64,000 bases of DNA from Lutraria lutraria (taxonomy: Eukaryota > Mollusca > Bivalvia > Venerida > Mactridae): assembly GCA_964023205.1 (NCBI GenBank), contig OZ026842.1, positions 4,133,067 to 4,197,066 on the forward strand, written 5' to 3'. The notes under the pieces were generated by a model that searched no databases, was not told the origin of the DNA, and saw only the letters and a list, made by a program, of their open reading frames with translations. The first letter of the stretch is position 1. Each line of letters begins with the position of its first letter. Positions 55,021-64,000 of the stretch are shown piece by piece. A program made the position numbers and the translations under genes.

Positions 55021-56992
55021 CCAGTGGGGATCTATCCCAAGTACAACGTTCTTGAAAAAGTGGTTTTTGCAGGAGATATTTGACAGCTTCTAAACACCTT
55101 TCAGGACAAATATTTTCGTACATATAATGTGATTTGTAGCGTAACCTTCTCTTAAGTTTAACTGGTATAGTCCCACTCAGATCAAGACGTCTTGGAAGAG
55201 TGGTTACAGTCTGAACAATGTCTAAGGGAACATTTACTACATTTCCCTTGATGCTTACTTGTCCACCACTTGGAAGTTCACGTAGCTGCATGAAAGGGTT
55301 AACTGGAGCAGCAAGTCTTTCTTCCAAGGAGTTCAATTCTAATACACATGGTTTATTTGGAAAATGCATGCCGTTTTTAAAGGCTAAAACAGGTAATATT
55401 TTTTTTCGGATTGAAGCAGCACATGTCACACATATCCACTCTTTACCATCAAAGCTTTTTTTCCCAGTTAAACAGTCATTTCTCAATTGTACATTATCAC
55501 ATGTCACTGATTTTGCTAGTATAACTGAAGTTTCAAACCACACCTGATGGCAGCAGGTACACACAAACTTACATCCTTTTGAAATGGCATTTCTAAACAT
55601 AGATGCAGCAGCTTTGGTTGTATGAGTGTTTTGTTCCAGTCTTTTTTTTCTTCTTTCCCTTTTCAACTTGTTTTCATGTTGTCTTTTTAGAACAGATTTT
55701 CTACCAGTTCGCAGGTCTCTTTTAATTTTGTTACACCTTGGTGTGCATTTGTTATGTTTTCTATCCTTATGCCTTACCACTGGATCAAGTCTCTTTTCCC
55801 TTCTGTAGATTCTCATTGTTTGTCTTTCTGCTTCCCGTACAAATAAATTGGATCTTCTTTTCCTTATATTTAACCTGGTTCTTTCCTGATCTTTCTCCTT
55901 CATTACTGGATCTTGTCTGGCTTTGCTCATGCACTCACGTGACGTTTTTCTGTGCTTTTCTTTCGTTTCCGGTTCTTGTCTGGCTTTGCTCATGCACTCA
56001 CGTGACGTTTTTCTGAACTTTTCTTTCGTTTCCGGTTCTTGTCTGGCTTTGCTCATGCACTCACGTGACGTTTTTCTGAACTTTTCTTTCGTTTCCGGTT
56101 CTTGTCTGGCTTTGCTCATGCACTCACGTGACGTTTTTCTGAGCTTTTCTTTCGTTTCCGGTTCTTGTCTGGCTTTGCTCATGCACTCACGTGACGTTTT
56201 TCTGTGCTTTTCTTTCGTTTCCGGTTCTTGTCTGGCTTTGCTCATGCACTCATGTGACGTTTTTCTGAACTTTTCTTTCGTTTCCGGTTCTTGTCTGGCT
56301 TTGCTCATGCACTCACGTGACGTTTTTCTGAGCTTTTCTTTCGTTTCTGGTTCTTGTCTGGCTTTGGTCATGCACTCACGTGACGTTTTTCTGAGCTTTT
56401 CTTTCGTTTCAGGTTCTTGTCTGGCTATGGTCATGTACTCACGTGACGTTTTTCTGAGCTTTTCTTTCGTTTCCGGTTCTTGTCTGGCTTTGCTCATGCA
56501 CTCACGTGTTGTTTTTCTGAGCTTTTCTTTCGTTTCTGGTTCTTGTCTGGCTTTGGTCATGCACTCACGTGTTGTTTTTCTGAGCTTTTCTTTCGTTTCC
56601 GGTTCTTGTCTGGCTTTGCTCATGCACTCACGTGTTATTTTTCTGAGCTTTTCTTTCGTTTCCGGTTCTTGTCTGGCTTTGCTCATGCACTCACGTGTTG
56701 TTTTTCTGAGCTTTTCTTTCGTTTCTGGTTCTTGTCTGGCTTTGCTCATGCACTCACATGTTGTTTTTCTGAGCTTTTCTTTCGTTTCTGGTTCTTGTCT
56801 GGCTTTGATCATGCACTCACGTGAAGTTTTTCTGTGCTTTTCCTTCATTTCTGGTTCTTGTCGGGCTTTGCTAACGCACTCCCAAGAAATTTTCCTATAC
56901 TTTTCTTTTAAAATCGGGTCTTCTCTTGTTTTCATCATGAGTTCCTGGTTCCTTTTACGGTCATTCTCTTTGGCAACTGTATCTGTCCTCAT
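55004..56992 (-). CDS. Helitron: 21-residue repeat array, zinc ribbon and DUF6570
   Basis: 662 codons. Residues about 22-375 are some 17 tandem units of 21 residues, consensus 'KARQEPETKEKLRKTSRECM', highly charged and probably helical. Then a basic segment (REAERQTMRIYRREKR), a cysteine-rich zinc-binding stretch (FVCTCCHQVWFET ... EWICVTCAASIRKK) and the DUF6570 core: 'NSLEERLAAPVNPFMQLREL', 'GGQVSIKGNVVNVPLDIVQT', 'TLPRRLDLSGTIPVKLKRRL', 'YKSHYMYENICPERCLEAVK'. DUF6570 commonly lies N-terminal to Helitron Rep; its role is unknown. The ATG follows an A10 run directly after the protease ORF's stop, and the composition runs on across that point, so the two may be one frame split by a homopolymer change. 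Confidence 0.9.
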   Translation of the reverse strand: MRTDTVAKENDRKRNQELMMKTREDPILKEKYRKISWECVSKARQEPEMKEKHRKTSRECMIKARQEPETKEKLRKTTCECMSKARQEPETKEKLRKTTRECMSKARQEPETKEKLRKITRECMSKARQEPETKEKLRKTTRECMTKARQEPETKEKLRKTTRECMSKARQEPETKEKLRKTSREYMTIARQEPETKEKLRKTSRECMTKARQEPETKEKLRKTSRECMSKARQEPETKEKFRKTSHECMSKARQEPETKEKHRKTSRECMSKARQEPETKEKLRKTSRECMSKARQEPETKEKFRKTSRECMSKARQEPETKEKFRKTSRECMSKARQEPETKEKHRKTSRECMSKARQDPVMKEKDQERTRLNIRKRRSNLFVREAERQTMRIYRREKRLDPVVRHKDRKHNKCTPRCNKIKRDLRTGRKSVLKRQHENKLKRERRKKRLEQNTHTTKAAASMFRNAISKGCKFVCTCCHQVWFETSVILAKSVTCDNVQLRNDCLTGKKSFDGKEWICVTCAASIRKKILPVLAFKNGMHFPNKPCVLELNSLEERLAAPVNPFMQLRELPSGGQVSIKGNVVNVPLDIVQTVTTLPRRLDLSGTIPVKLKRRLRYKSHYMYENICPERCLEAVKYLLQKPLFQERCTWDRSPLVVILY
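55909..56935. repeat. 63-bp coding tandem repeat, about 16-17 units
   Basis: Nearly identical 63-bp units encode the 21-residue repeat of the Helitron ORF. Most read TTGCTCATGCACTCACGTGA on the plus strand, so many contain CACGTGACGT. The outermost units are more divergent. Since 63 is a multiple of three, the opposite strand is also open for 387 codons; I treat that as a shadow. Confidence 0.95.
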
Positions 56993-58779
56993 TTTTTTTT
57001 TGATATCCTTGACCTTTCTCTTTCTTTTGCTTTCTCATCAGCATTCATTCGTTTCTGTTGTTTCCGCAGTTTTTCTCTTTCTCTAATTGCAACAGATTGC
57101 ACAAATGTTTGAGTTTCTGGACAGTTCTCTTTCCTTGTGGGATATGTGATGTCTTTTGTTCCTGTGGAATGTGTGCTAAGTAACTGCTCAGTAGGTTCAC
57201 TTCTATTTTTCATACGATACCGAATTGCACACTGAGGAAACTGCTGTATAAAAGCATTTTGCAGACATTGATACAAATGGTTTCTCATTAGTGAACGGTC
57301 AAGTAATCTTGATCCCGGTATGTTGATTCTTAAAAGGGTTTCAGCTGTAGCAATGGCAAAGAAACCACACAGATTTGTTGCCCCTTGTGATTGTGGCACT
57401 AGATATTTAATTGTATTGATATTCACTTGTCCATAAAGCAAGCCAAGCTGATAATGTACAGACTTCAAATGATGTAAGTTATACAAACTGTCATAGACAC
57501 ATAAAGTTCTGTTATGCTGTGCTGACACTAAATAATGATTGTTAATAAAGTGTATTTGCACAGCATCACTGTTTTTGTCTATTTTAATATCTGGGCTATC
57601 CTGACGAGACATTTCCAGTCCCAGGAGAAAAGACGGAGCAAACATTCCAACTGTGTTTGGAAACTGTACCTTCAGAGTCCGTGATACAAAGTCCATCATT
57701 TGAATGGATAGTTCTCCATTGAGCACATCCTGTGCTTGTAGTCCATGGAATGACTGCTCATGCACATCAATAGCCTGGCTGACCTGAAATGAACAAGAAA
57801 TGTTTGTGAAACAAGAATACCCCAAACAACCAATAGAATAGTAACACCTCGACTTGTGACCTATTGAACTTCAAATCAATGGGGGTCATCTACATGCAAT
57901 GACCAACCTCCCAATCAAATGTAAGGAAGTAAGGCCAAATTGTTCTCTAGATATTTGTCTGACAATATTTTTTTTTATTGAACGTTACTGTGACAATGGC
58001 CATGACCTTTGACCTACTGACCTCAAAATCAATAGAGATATCAAGATGACCACCCTCCCAACAAAATCTGAAGAGCCTAGGCCAAGTAATTCTCTAGTTA
58101 TTGGTCAGAAGTTTTTTTTAGCTGAAAGTGACTGTGACCTTGACGTGCTGACCTCAAAATCAAGGGGTCATCTACATGTGATGAAATCTGAAGAGCCTAG
58201 GCCAATTGTCTAGTTATTGGTCTGACAAGATTTGGTTATGGAGGGATGGTCAGACTGTCCAACCTTCCAAGTACAGTATCATCACAGATCATGCTGACAA
58301 AACCAGTATGTTTGAAGACATGCCAGATATGAGAAATCTTTGTCTTCATATGTTATCAATAAAACTTTTATTGTACAAATTCACATTACCTGAGAATTTG
58401 CAGACTGTTTGCTTGTGTTACAGATTGCTCTGGACAGGCACATATCTCCAGTGAGTACATGGTCTGCTTGTTGATAGTGTGTCGTTTGCTTTTTTATACC
58501 AATAGCAGTGTCAACCTGAAAATATTTGCAGTCATTTTATTTACCAACAAATACAGAATGCCACCAACAGCAACACTGTCGACATCTAGGATAACATCAT
58601 TGCTATGACAATACTGGTAATGTAAGTAATACAAAATACTTATGGTGTTCTTTTGTGAAAATTTGTTTCTTTTACTAACAATCTAAACTATAATGGCATA
58701 CCTTTGATTGACTTCTATCTTCCCTCTGTCTAGATTTCTTCTTTCTCTCTCTCTCCTTGTCCCTCCTTGTTCTGTCCAT
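56989..58779 (-). CDS. Helitron: spliced ORF with Ulp1/C48-like cysteine protease domain
   Basis: Three exons in one phase: 58702-58779 (MDRTRRDKERERKKKSRQRE, starting at ATG), 58390-58515 (VDTAIGIKKQTTHYQQADHV...) and 56989-57783; 332 aa. The last exon has a C48-like core: His in 'FINNHYLVSAQHN' (about residue 151), Asp in 'LCVYDSLYN' (166), Gln in 'LVPQSQGATNLCGFF' (199-201) and Cys there (207). C48 enzymes cleave SUMO/NEDD8-type conjugates or polyproteins, and a polyprotein role here is only a guess. It ends in a basic coil (EKAKERERSRISKKK) at an A10 run. A host-type GTGACCTTGACC repeat fills the second intron (57,793-58,389). Confidence 0.78.
57784..58389. repeat. Dispersed host repeat inside the Helitron intron
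   Basis: Opens 'AACAAGAAATGTTTGTGAAA', contains 'GGCCATGACCTTTGACCTAC' and 'GTGACCTTGACGTGCTGACC', and matches the families at 4,818-5,165 and 11,037-11,270. The splice acceptor 'TTCATTTCAG' at 57,784 lies at its edge. Confidence 0.75.
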
Positions 58780-58810
58780 TGTATTCTTTGTCTGAGTACT
58801 TTCTTAAGTC

Positions 58811-58982
58811 CACTTTACAGTAACCCAAGGTTGTAAGACAGTCTATATGAATTAGTTTCAGCACTACTTTAATCCAATCAGTGTTTATGTCCTCCACACT
58901 TTACAGTAACCCAAGGTTGTAAGACAGTCTATATGAATTAGTTTCAGCACTACTTTAATCCAATCAGTGTTTATGTCCTCCA
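58811..58982. repeat. 86-bp perfect tandem duplication upstream of the Helitron ORF
   Basis: Units 58811-58896 and 58897-58982 appear identical (start CACTTTACAGTAACCCAAGG). They lie just 5' of the first Helitron exon, where promoter or 5'-terminal sequence would be. Confidence 0.92.
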
Positions 58983-58983
58983 C

Positions 58984-60715
58984 CTGATTATTGCTGGAAC
59001 TAAAATTTTATTTCCAATTAATAACATGAAATTATACATACATATGAGTGTGGGTCAATGAATAAGTGCACTTTTTGTATTATCTTTGAAAGTGTAGATC
59101 CATATAATTACATCATCTGTTATTGCAATATTTTATCCATTATATGTTGTAAAATATGAGATATGCTTTGAATGAGGAAAATACTTGGTAGAACAAATAT
59201 TTATTATTATTCCTCATAAAAAGTTGATAATTATCATTTTTTACATGGACAAAAAGGTAAAAGATGGTATACAGATGCCTGACCTTTGGCAAGAATTGGA
59301 AAAGATGTTACAAAAAGTGCACCTATTTACTGACCCACACTCAAACAATAATAGGAAAATATGTTGTAAGAATCTTTTAACATACTGTCTTTAACAAAAC
59401 ACCAATGAATTATTAGATGAAATTAGCAAGAGGGCTAAGATGGCCCTTTATCGCTCACCTGAGAACAAAGGCACTATAATTAATGACCAGGTAATATAGT
59501 TTCCATCTCGTAAAACCCATTTTTACGTAGATTTTGATATCAAAACCAACAATGAAGGTATCATAAGGTCATACACAATCATTGTAAATATGGTTAGGAT
59601 CAGTGAATAAATGAAGGCGCTAGATAGTAAACAAGCTAAATATAGCAAAAGTAAAGGGCCCATAACTCTAGAAGTTATTGCCTGATTTTGCCCATAATCG
59701 AACTTAGCCGAGACATTGTGGCCATATACATTGTGAGCAAGTTTAATCATGATTCGTTAAGAGCTGCGGATGCTAGAGTGTAAACAAACTAATTGTGGCC
59801 GGACGCCAGACATTCATCGATCCTAAAAGCTCACCTGATTCATCAGGTCAAGTCTAATGATCAATGTATAAGCAAATCAATCATACTAATCAAGAGGTTT
59901 AGTAGCATAAATACTGTCTCATTTACTTTCAGACTTGTGGTATTTTGTCATTCACTTTAAGATACTATTTTAAATAGTGGAATTCCTGACCAACGTACAC
60001 AACCAACTAATCAGTATAAACATCAAGGTTACATGCACTTTTGAATCCAAATAAGGTGTCAGAGAAACGTTACATCTAAATTAATTTAGCTAAAGGTGCC
60101 CAATATATATAAGAATACATGTAGGTAAATATATTTTGTATAATGGAATGAGTTTCTATTAAACTGAGAATTGGGAAGTAGATGCTGTGTAACACTGAAA
60201 TGAAATTTCTCTGTTTTCAGTAACAGTTTTTGTAATTTATAAAGTACAGTAAAAATTCAAATTAACAATAAAGAGATTTGATCATAAAGACCTAATTGTT
60301 GAATAAAAATGTATAGCACATTGAAAATAAGTGAAACTAAAAGAAAATGTTATTGCATAGTCTATGCATTTTACTTTCAATATATTAAAACAAGCAGTAA
60401 TGCATCATGTTAATAACAGTATAACACAAAAAAAATCCTTGAGAACCATATTCCTGTTACAAAGTCGTTGCATTGTCTTATGCATAAGGTGCATTAATTG
60501 TGTATGCATTGTACTGTCAAAATATTAAAACAAGCAGTAATGCATCATGTTAATAACAATATAAAAAAATCCTTGAGAATCATAATCATGTTACAAAGTT
60601 GTTGCATTGTCTATGCATAAGGTGCATTATCTATGCATTAGTTGCATTAATTGTCTATCAATGTATTTAAAGAAACACTAAAGTTTCATGTGAACAGTTT
60701 AACACTAAAAATCCT
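58984..60715. other. Repeat-rich DNA without supported genes
   Basis: 59,428-59,845 is a dispersed repeat (CGCTCACCTGAG at one end, AAAAGCTCACCTGATT at the other). 60,340-60,660 is a roughly 140-bp tandem duplication with 'AAACAAGCAGTAATGCATCA' and TATGCAT-rich spacers. 60,030-60,125 resembles 61,955-62,075 (both have AAGGTTACATGCACT), giving direct repeats on either side of the coiled-coil ORF. Confidence 0.6.
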
Positions 60716-61318
60716 TTAGTTTCCTTGTTCAGTCTCATCATTCTCTTCCGCCTTTTTCTTTCCTGAAGTCTTTTCATTTTCACTGCCACCCTCCACTTGG
60801 TCTGTAGAATCCTTCTCACTAAATTCCTCATCGAAAAGAGAATTGTCGATGTCTTTGAAAGCCAACTGCTTTTCAAGGTGTTGTACCTTTTCTTTTAATT
60901 CCTTGTTCTCCCTGTGAAGGTGTAGATTGTATTTCTCAATGCAATCATTCTTCTGCTGGAGGGCATTGTTCCTCAGCTGCAGATTGGCAAGGGCAGAGAT
61001 GGTCTGGTTTAGGAAGGCATTACTTGATGTTTTCAATTTATTCAAGTCTTCCTTCGCCTCATTACTTTCACCTACCAGCAAAGAATACATTACGGCCTTA
61101 AATTGTGTATCTTGATTTTCTGAGAAATTGGAAAGACTGGTAACAATGTCCTGCAACGTAGTCCGTGGTGTTTTAGCTCTGGGTGCTGGGCTTTTTGTAG
61201 GCGTTTCTGCAGGCCTCTTGGATTGGGATTGACAATGTAACACAGGGGAATGCAAGGGGGTAATGTTACTGGCACGCAATTTAGACACACTAGCACTCTT
61301 TTCAGGTGTTGAATCCAT
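60716..61318 (-). CDS. Unrecognised coiled-coil protein, 200 aa
   Basis: ATG at 61,318-61,316 (MDSTPEKSASVSKLRASNIT), stop TAA at 60,716. An acceptor (AATCTATTTTCAG) sits about 15 bases upstream, so a 5' noncoding exon is likely. Order: a Ser/Pro/basic N-terminus (PAETPTKSPAPRAKTPRTTL, residues about 30-55), a helical middle (IVTSLSNFSENQDTQFKAVM), a leucine-periodic coiled coil about 105-160 (LRNNALQQKNDCIEKYNLHL, ENKELKEKVQHLEKQLAF), and an acidic/basic tail. I know no family for it. It could be a host nuclear gene or an ORF of a transposon, given the flanking direct repeats and the Helitron 2 kb away on the same strand. Confidence 0.55.
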   Translation of the reverse strand: MDSTPEKSASVSKLRASNITPLHSPVLHCQSQSKRPAETPTKSPAPRAKTPRTTLQDIVTSLSNFSENQDTQFKAVMYSLLVGESNEAKEDLNKLKTSSNAFLNQTISALANLQLRNNALQQKNDCIEKYNLHLHRENKELKEKVQHLEKQLAFKDIDNSLFDEEFSEKDSTDQVEGGSENEKTSGKKKAEENDETEQGN

Positions 61319-62719
61319 GTTTGTTTTAGTATTCTGAAAATAGATTACACTAACATGCATTGGGGTTAGACGTGCATTTGAGTTAAAGGAGTTAGACGTG
61401 CATTTGAGTTAAAGGATAAGGCCAATATCAAGAAATGTACTGTAAGATCAGCAAATTCAATATGGTTGAAGTAAGAGAAGGAAGCCAAATTTCAGGAAAA
61501 CTGAGGTAAAAAAAAAAAATTCCATGCCTAATTACTTGTCTGTATGTGTACTAAGAATTTGTTTTTGAACAACATCCTACCAGTAGTGTAAATTGAACAA
61601 CATCTTACCAGTAGTGTAAATTGATATAATATGGTGAATGAGTCAAATTAATAATTATGATATCCACACAAAAGAATAAACAGAAAATCTTGGAAGAATT
61701 TCACATTTGTCAATAGCTGATTTTACAGTACTTCATAAGCAAAACATGCCAAATAGTACCATGGTCATTTAGCCACCTTCAAATATACTTAACAAAACCA
61801 CCACCAAATATCACTATTGTGATACTGCAGCAAACTTGATAAGTTTAAATTTGCTTCATTGCCAAAATGAACAAGTAATATTATCATACTGTCAAAACCT
61901 TATCAAGTGTGCTGTATAGTAAGCTATAAGCAGTTGACTGTAAGCTATGTATGTGAAGGTTACATGCACTACTTTATCTAATCTACATGTCACAGAAGCA
62001 TTACATCCAAAGCGATTAGCAAAGTATTGAAATTAGTTAGAATACACAAAGGTGAATATATACAGAGTATATTTGAAGGAGTTTCCGGGCACACCATGCA
62101 TGCCTGAACTATATTTCAGAAAAAGCGTTTAGTAGTAAATATATTGGTTTTTTTAGTAAGTAAAGAAAGAAAATATAATCTGATTTAACAAAGAAATTTT
62201 ACAACAGTTAAGACATGCTCTAGGAGGTAGACCATGGAACATTGCAGCTAGCTACATTGCAATTGAACGAAATGTAAATACATGTATGTGAACAAAATTA
62301 ATAAAGCAATTAAAATTAAAGTAATAATTAAATTAATAATATTACATTTCACTTCGACTGTGTTCAAAGGTAGCTGGATGCAATGTTAGTAAGGACAACC
62401 AAAGAGAACGGTGCAACAATTTAAGTTTCAAAAATATGGTAATCCATATCATTCTGTTTAGTGTTGTCCCTACCGTGCCCATATAACACAGCACAACACA
62501 ACAACTAGACAATGTACAATGAAACATAATACCTTTTGTATTGCCGAGTTCTTCAAATTTCACTTTGCATCAAAATGGGTAAGTCGATAGAAGTCTTGAT
62601 GTAAAATACCGAGATTTTCACATGTTATAGTGAATACCGACTTCAACATTTGACCCTTAAAAAAATCATTTAAAAAATACCTAGATTTTCACATGTTATA
62701 GTGAATACCGACTTCAACA
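61319..62719. other. No supported gene
   Basis: Short direct duplications (GTTAGACGTGCATTTGAGTT twice at 61,366-61,410; CATCCTACCAGTAGTGTAAA-like twice near 61,575-61,620; 'AGATTTTCACATGTTATAGT' at 62,610 and 62,682). On the minus strand AAAAG/GTATTATG at about 62,533 could be a donor of a noncoding exon. Nothing else recognised. Confidence 0.5.
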
Positions 62720-63490
62720 TTGATAAGGTCTATAATGGTAAATTTTGACGTTTGACCTCTAAGTGTGACCTTGACCTTTGAGCTATGTCTCTGGATTGTG
62801 CGCACTGCACACCGTCTCATGGTGTTTAACAATTATGCCAAGTTATATAAAAAAGTGTCAATGCATAAGGGAGATACAGCCCGGACAAGGTCTTTAATGC
62901 TTGTTTTTGACGTTTGACCACTAAGTGTGACCTTGACCTTTGAGCTAGAGACCTGGATTTTGCGCACTGCACACTGCCTCATGGTGTTTAACAATAATCC
63001 CAAGTTATATAAAAAAGTTTCAATGAATAAGGGAGATACAGCCCGGACAAGGTCTATAATGCTCATTTTTGACGTTTGACCTCTAAGTGTGACCTTGACC
63101 TTTGAGCTAGAGACCTGGATTTTGCGCACTGCACACTGCCTCATGGTGTTTAACAATAATCCCAAGTTATATAAAAAAGTTTCAATGAATAAGGGAGATA
63201 CAGCCCGGACAAGGTCTATAATGCTCATTTTTGACGTTTGACCTCTAAGTGTGACCTTGACCTTTGAGCTAGAGACCTGGATTTTGCGCACTGCACACGG
63301 TCTCATGGTGTTTAACAATTATGCCAAGTTATATTAAAAAGTGTCAATGCATAATGGAGATACAGCCCGGACAAGGATCCGGACGGACACACTAACTCAC
63401 TCACTCACTAACTAACTAACTAACTAACGTACAGACACGCAACCGCCATTGTGGCGACTATGTCGAGCTCACCGCAGGCGGGCTCGACAA
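62720..63490. repeat. 162-bp tandem repeat with bivalve-type repeat end
   Basis: Units begin around 'GGTCTATAATGCTCATTTTT', contain 'GTGTGACCTTGACCTTTGAG' and repeat every 162 bp (GCCCGGACAAGG near 62,880, 63,042, 63,204 and 63,366), about four copies. Then comes an ACTAACT microsatellite (63,390-63,428) and 'GTCGAGCTCACCGCAGGCGG'. The open frame through it on the minus strand is an artefact of a period divisible by three. Confidence 0.92.
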
Positions 63491-63826
63491 AAATAGACAT
63501 TAAGATTTTATACGATTAACTTAATCCCGGCTTACGGGAACATGTTATTAGTTTTTGAAGAAGAAATAACCAAATGTTGACATAATAAAACACTTAATCC
63601 CACAAAATAGGTGAGATAAACATTATACTATATAGTTAAACTTGTGAACAAAGACCATTCTTTGGAAAAGCATACTGTGGTCCTTATTCAAGTTATAGAC
63701 AGGTGACCTTTATTCTGAGGTCATTTAACTAATCCATGACCGTTTTTAAAAAGAATGGCCTTTATTCACAGAATGGTCCAGTATTCTAAGATGACCACAA
63801 ACACAGGTTTGACTGTACTTACCCAC

Positions 63827-64000
63827 TTAGTGATTTCCCGATCGGGAAGTTTCCCCTACTGATTATGGTCAACAATCATTCGTTTTATTCAAAGATTAAA
63901 TTTTATTTCATTTTCTATCGACAGGATTTTACTCGACTTCTTTTATCAAGGAACCTGTTAATTTTATGGTTTTAATGATATAAGTATATTACCTGTTCAA
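63827..64000. repeat. Second copy of the 44.0-kb foldback end and its flank
   Basis: Matches 43,996-44,176 (right arm of the foldback element from 'CACTTAGTGATTTCCCGATC', its TTA flank, and 140 bp beyond) with two substitutions and one 3-bp gap by my reading. It runs off the window edge. The left arm is absent. Confidence 0.9.

Larger units (their letters stand above)
50228..58983 (-). mobile_element. Helitron of Helentron type (Ulp1-like protease, DUF6570, Rep, Pif1 helicase, endonuclease)
   Basis: An 8.7-kb rolling-circle transposon on the minus strand. Order 5' to 3': spliced Ulp1/C48-like ORF (58779-56989), repeat plus zinc-ribbon/DUF6570 ORF (56992-55004), HUH Rep ORF (55020-52687), helicase ORF (52750-51890), helicase C-terminus plus endonuclease ORF (51806-50298). 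The EEP endonuclease behind the helicase marks the Helentron branch. Borders are approximate: on the right is an 86-bp tandem duplication (58,811-58,982); on the left a 7-bp-stem hairpin (CTAATGG/CCATTAG, 50,230-50,254) that could be the 3'-terminal palindrome. Four ORF junctions need a base gained or lost, and one has extra stops, so this copy is probably inactive. It lies upstream of the visible LAMP exons in the same orientation, possibly in a LAMP intron. Confidence 0.93.

Noticed and set aside
55923..57086. 387-codon plus-strand open frame (SFVSGSCLALLMHSRDVF repeats)
   Set aside because: Antisense of the 63-bp coding repeat; a period divisible by three with no stop codons keeps all related frames open.
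32521..58779. Functional link between the SUMO-ligase-like ZNF451 and the Ulp1-like protease
   Set aside because: Tempting, but the protease belongs to a transposon about 18 kb away; proximity is best explained by chance insertion.
62833..63318. 161-codon minus-strand frame with VSSSKVKVTLRGQTSK units
   Set aside because: Lies in a 162-bp noncoding tandem repeat related to the dispersed GTGACCTTGACC family.
1..64000. CRISPR arrays, operons, prokaryotic promoters
   Set aside because: Spliced eukaryotic genes throughout; tandem arrays here have no spacer structure.

Overview
The window looks like nuclear DNA from a bivalve mollusc. It is AT-rich, its genes are split into many small GT-AG exons, and it is full of dispersed repeats of the 'TGACCTTGACCTTTGAC' and 'CGCTCACCTGAG' kind that I associate with bivalve genomes. 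The species cannot be named. No prokaryotic genes, CRISPR arrays or rRNA are visible. All recognised genes lie on the minus strand, so they read right to left.

Layout. 1-3,475: intergenic repeats and the 3'UTR of centrobin. 3,476-26,742: a complete-looking centrobin gene (CNTROB, daughter-centriole protein) with 24 coding exons whose phases all agree (1,968 codons), plus a 5'UTR leader in the 26.7-kb exon. 26,743-30,850: a LINE tail, a transposon-like element with CGACCCCTA arrays, and a broken C2H2 zinc-finger gene that still has promoter and splice signals. 32,521-39,376: a ZNF451-type gene (SUMO-ligase family) with C2H2 fingers, a SUMO-interacting motif and the ZNF451 C-terminal PIN-like domain; its N-terminus is unresolved. 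Its introns hold three tandem arrays. 40,170-44,500: hairpins and foldback/MITE elements. 44,700-48,861: the 3' end of a lysosome-associated membrane protein (LAMP) gene with a 3.2-kb 3'UTR. 50,228-58,983: a large Helitron of the Helentron type. 60,716-61,318: an unrecognised coiled-coil protein. 62,720-64,000: a 162-bp tandem repeat, then a second copy of sequence also found at 44.0 kb.

The Helitron is the most striking object. On one strand it carries a spliced Ulp1/C48-like cysteine protease ORF, a zinc-binding/DUF6570 ORF preceded by about 17 units of a 21-residue charged repeat, an HUH Rep nuclease, a Pif1-type helicase, and an apurinic-like endonuclease fused to the helicase C-terminus. 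It is broken at four ORF junctions, while the neighbouring host exons are intact, so this copy is probably dead but recent.

The host genes serve separate functions (centriole duplication, SUMO conjugation, lysosome membrane) and nothing suggests they act together. The other noteworthy items are structural: a splice acceptor that has become a 27-bp tandem array, a TTAA-flanked MITE whose empty site is preserved elsewhere in the window, a perfect 56-bp stem hairpin, and an ATGGCGGC start context in a CpG-rich island inside a centrobin intron.
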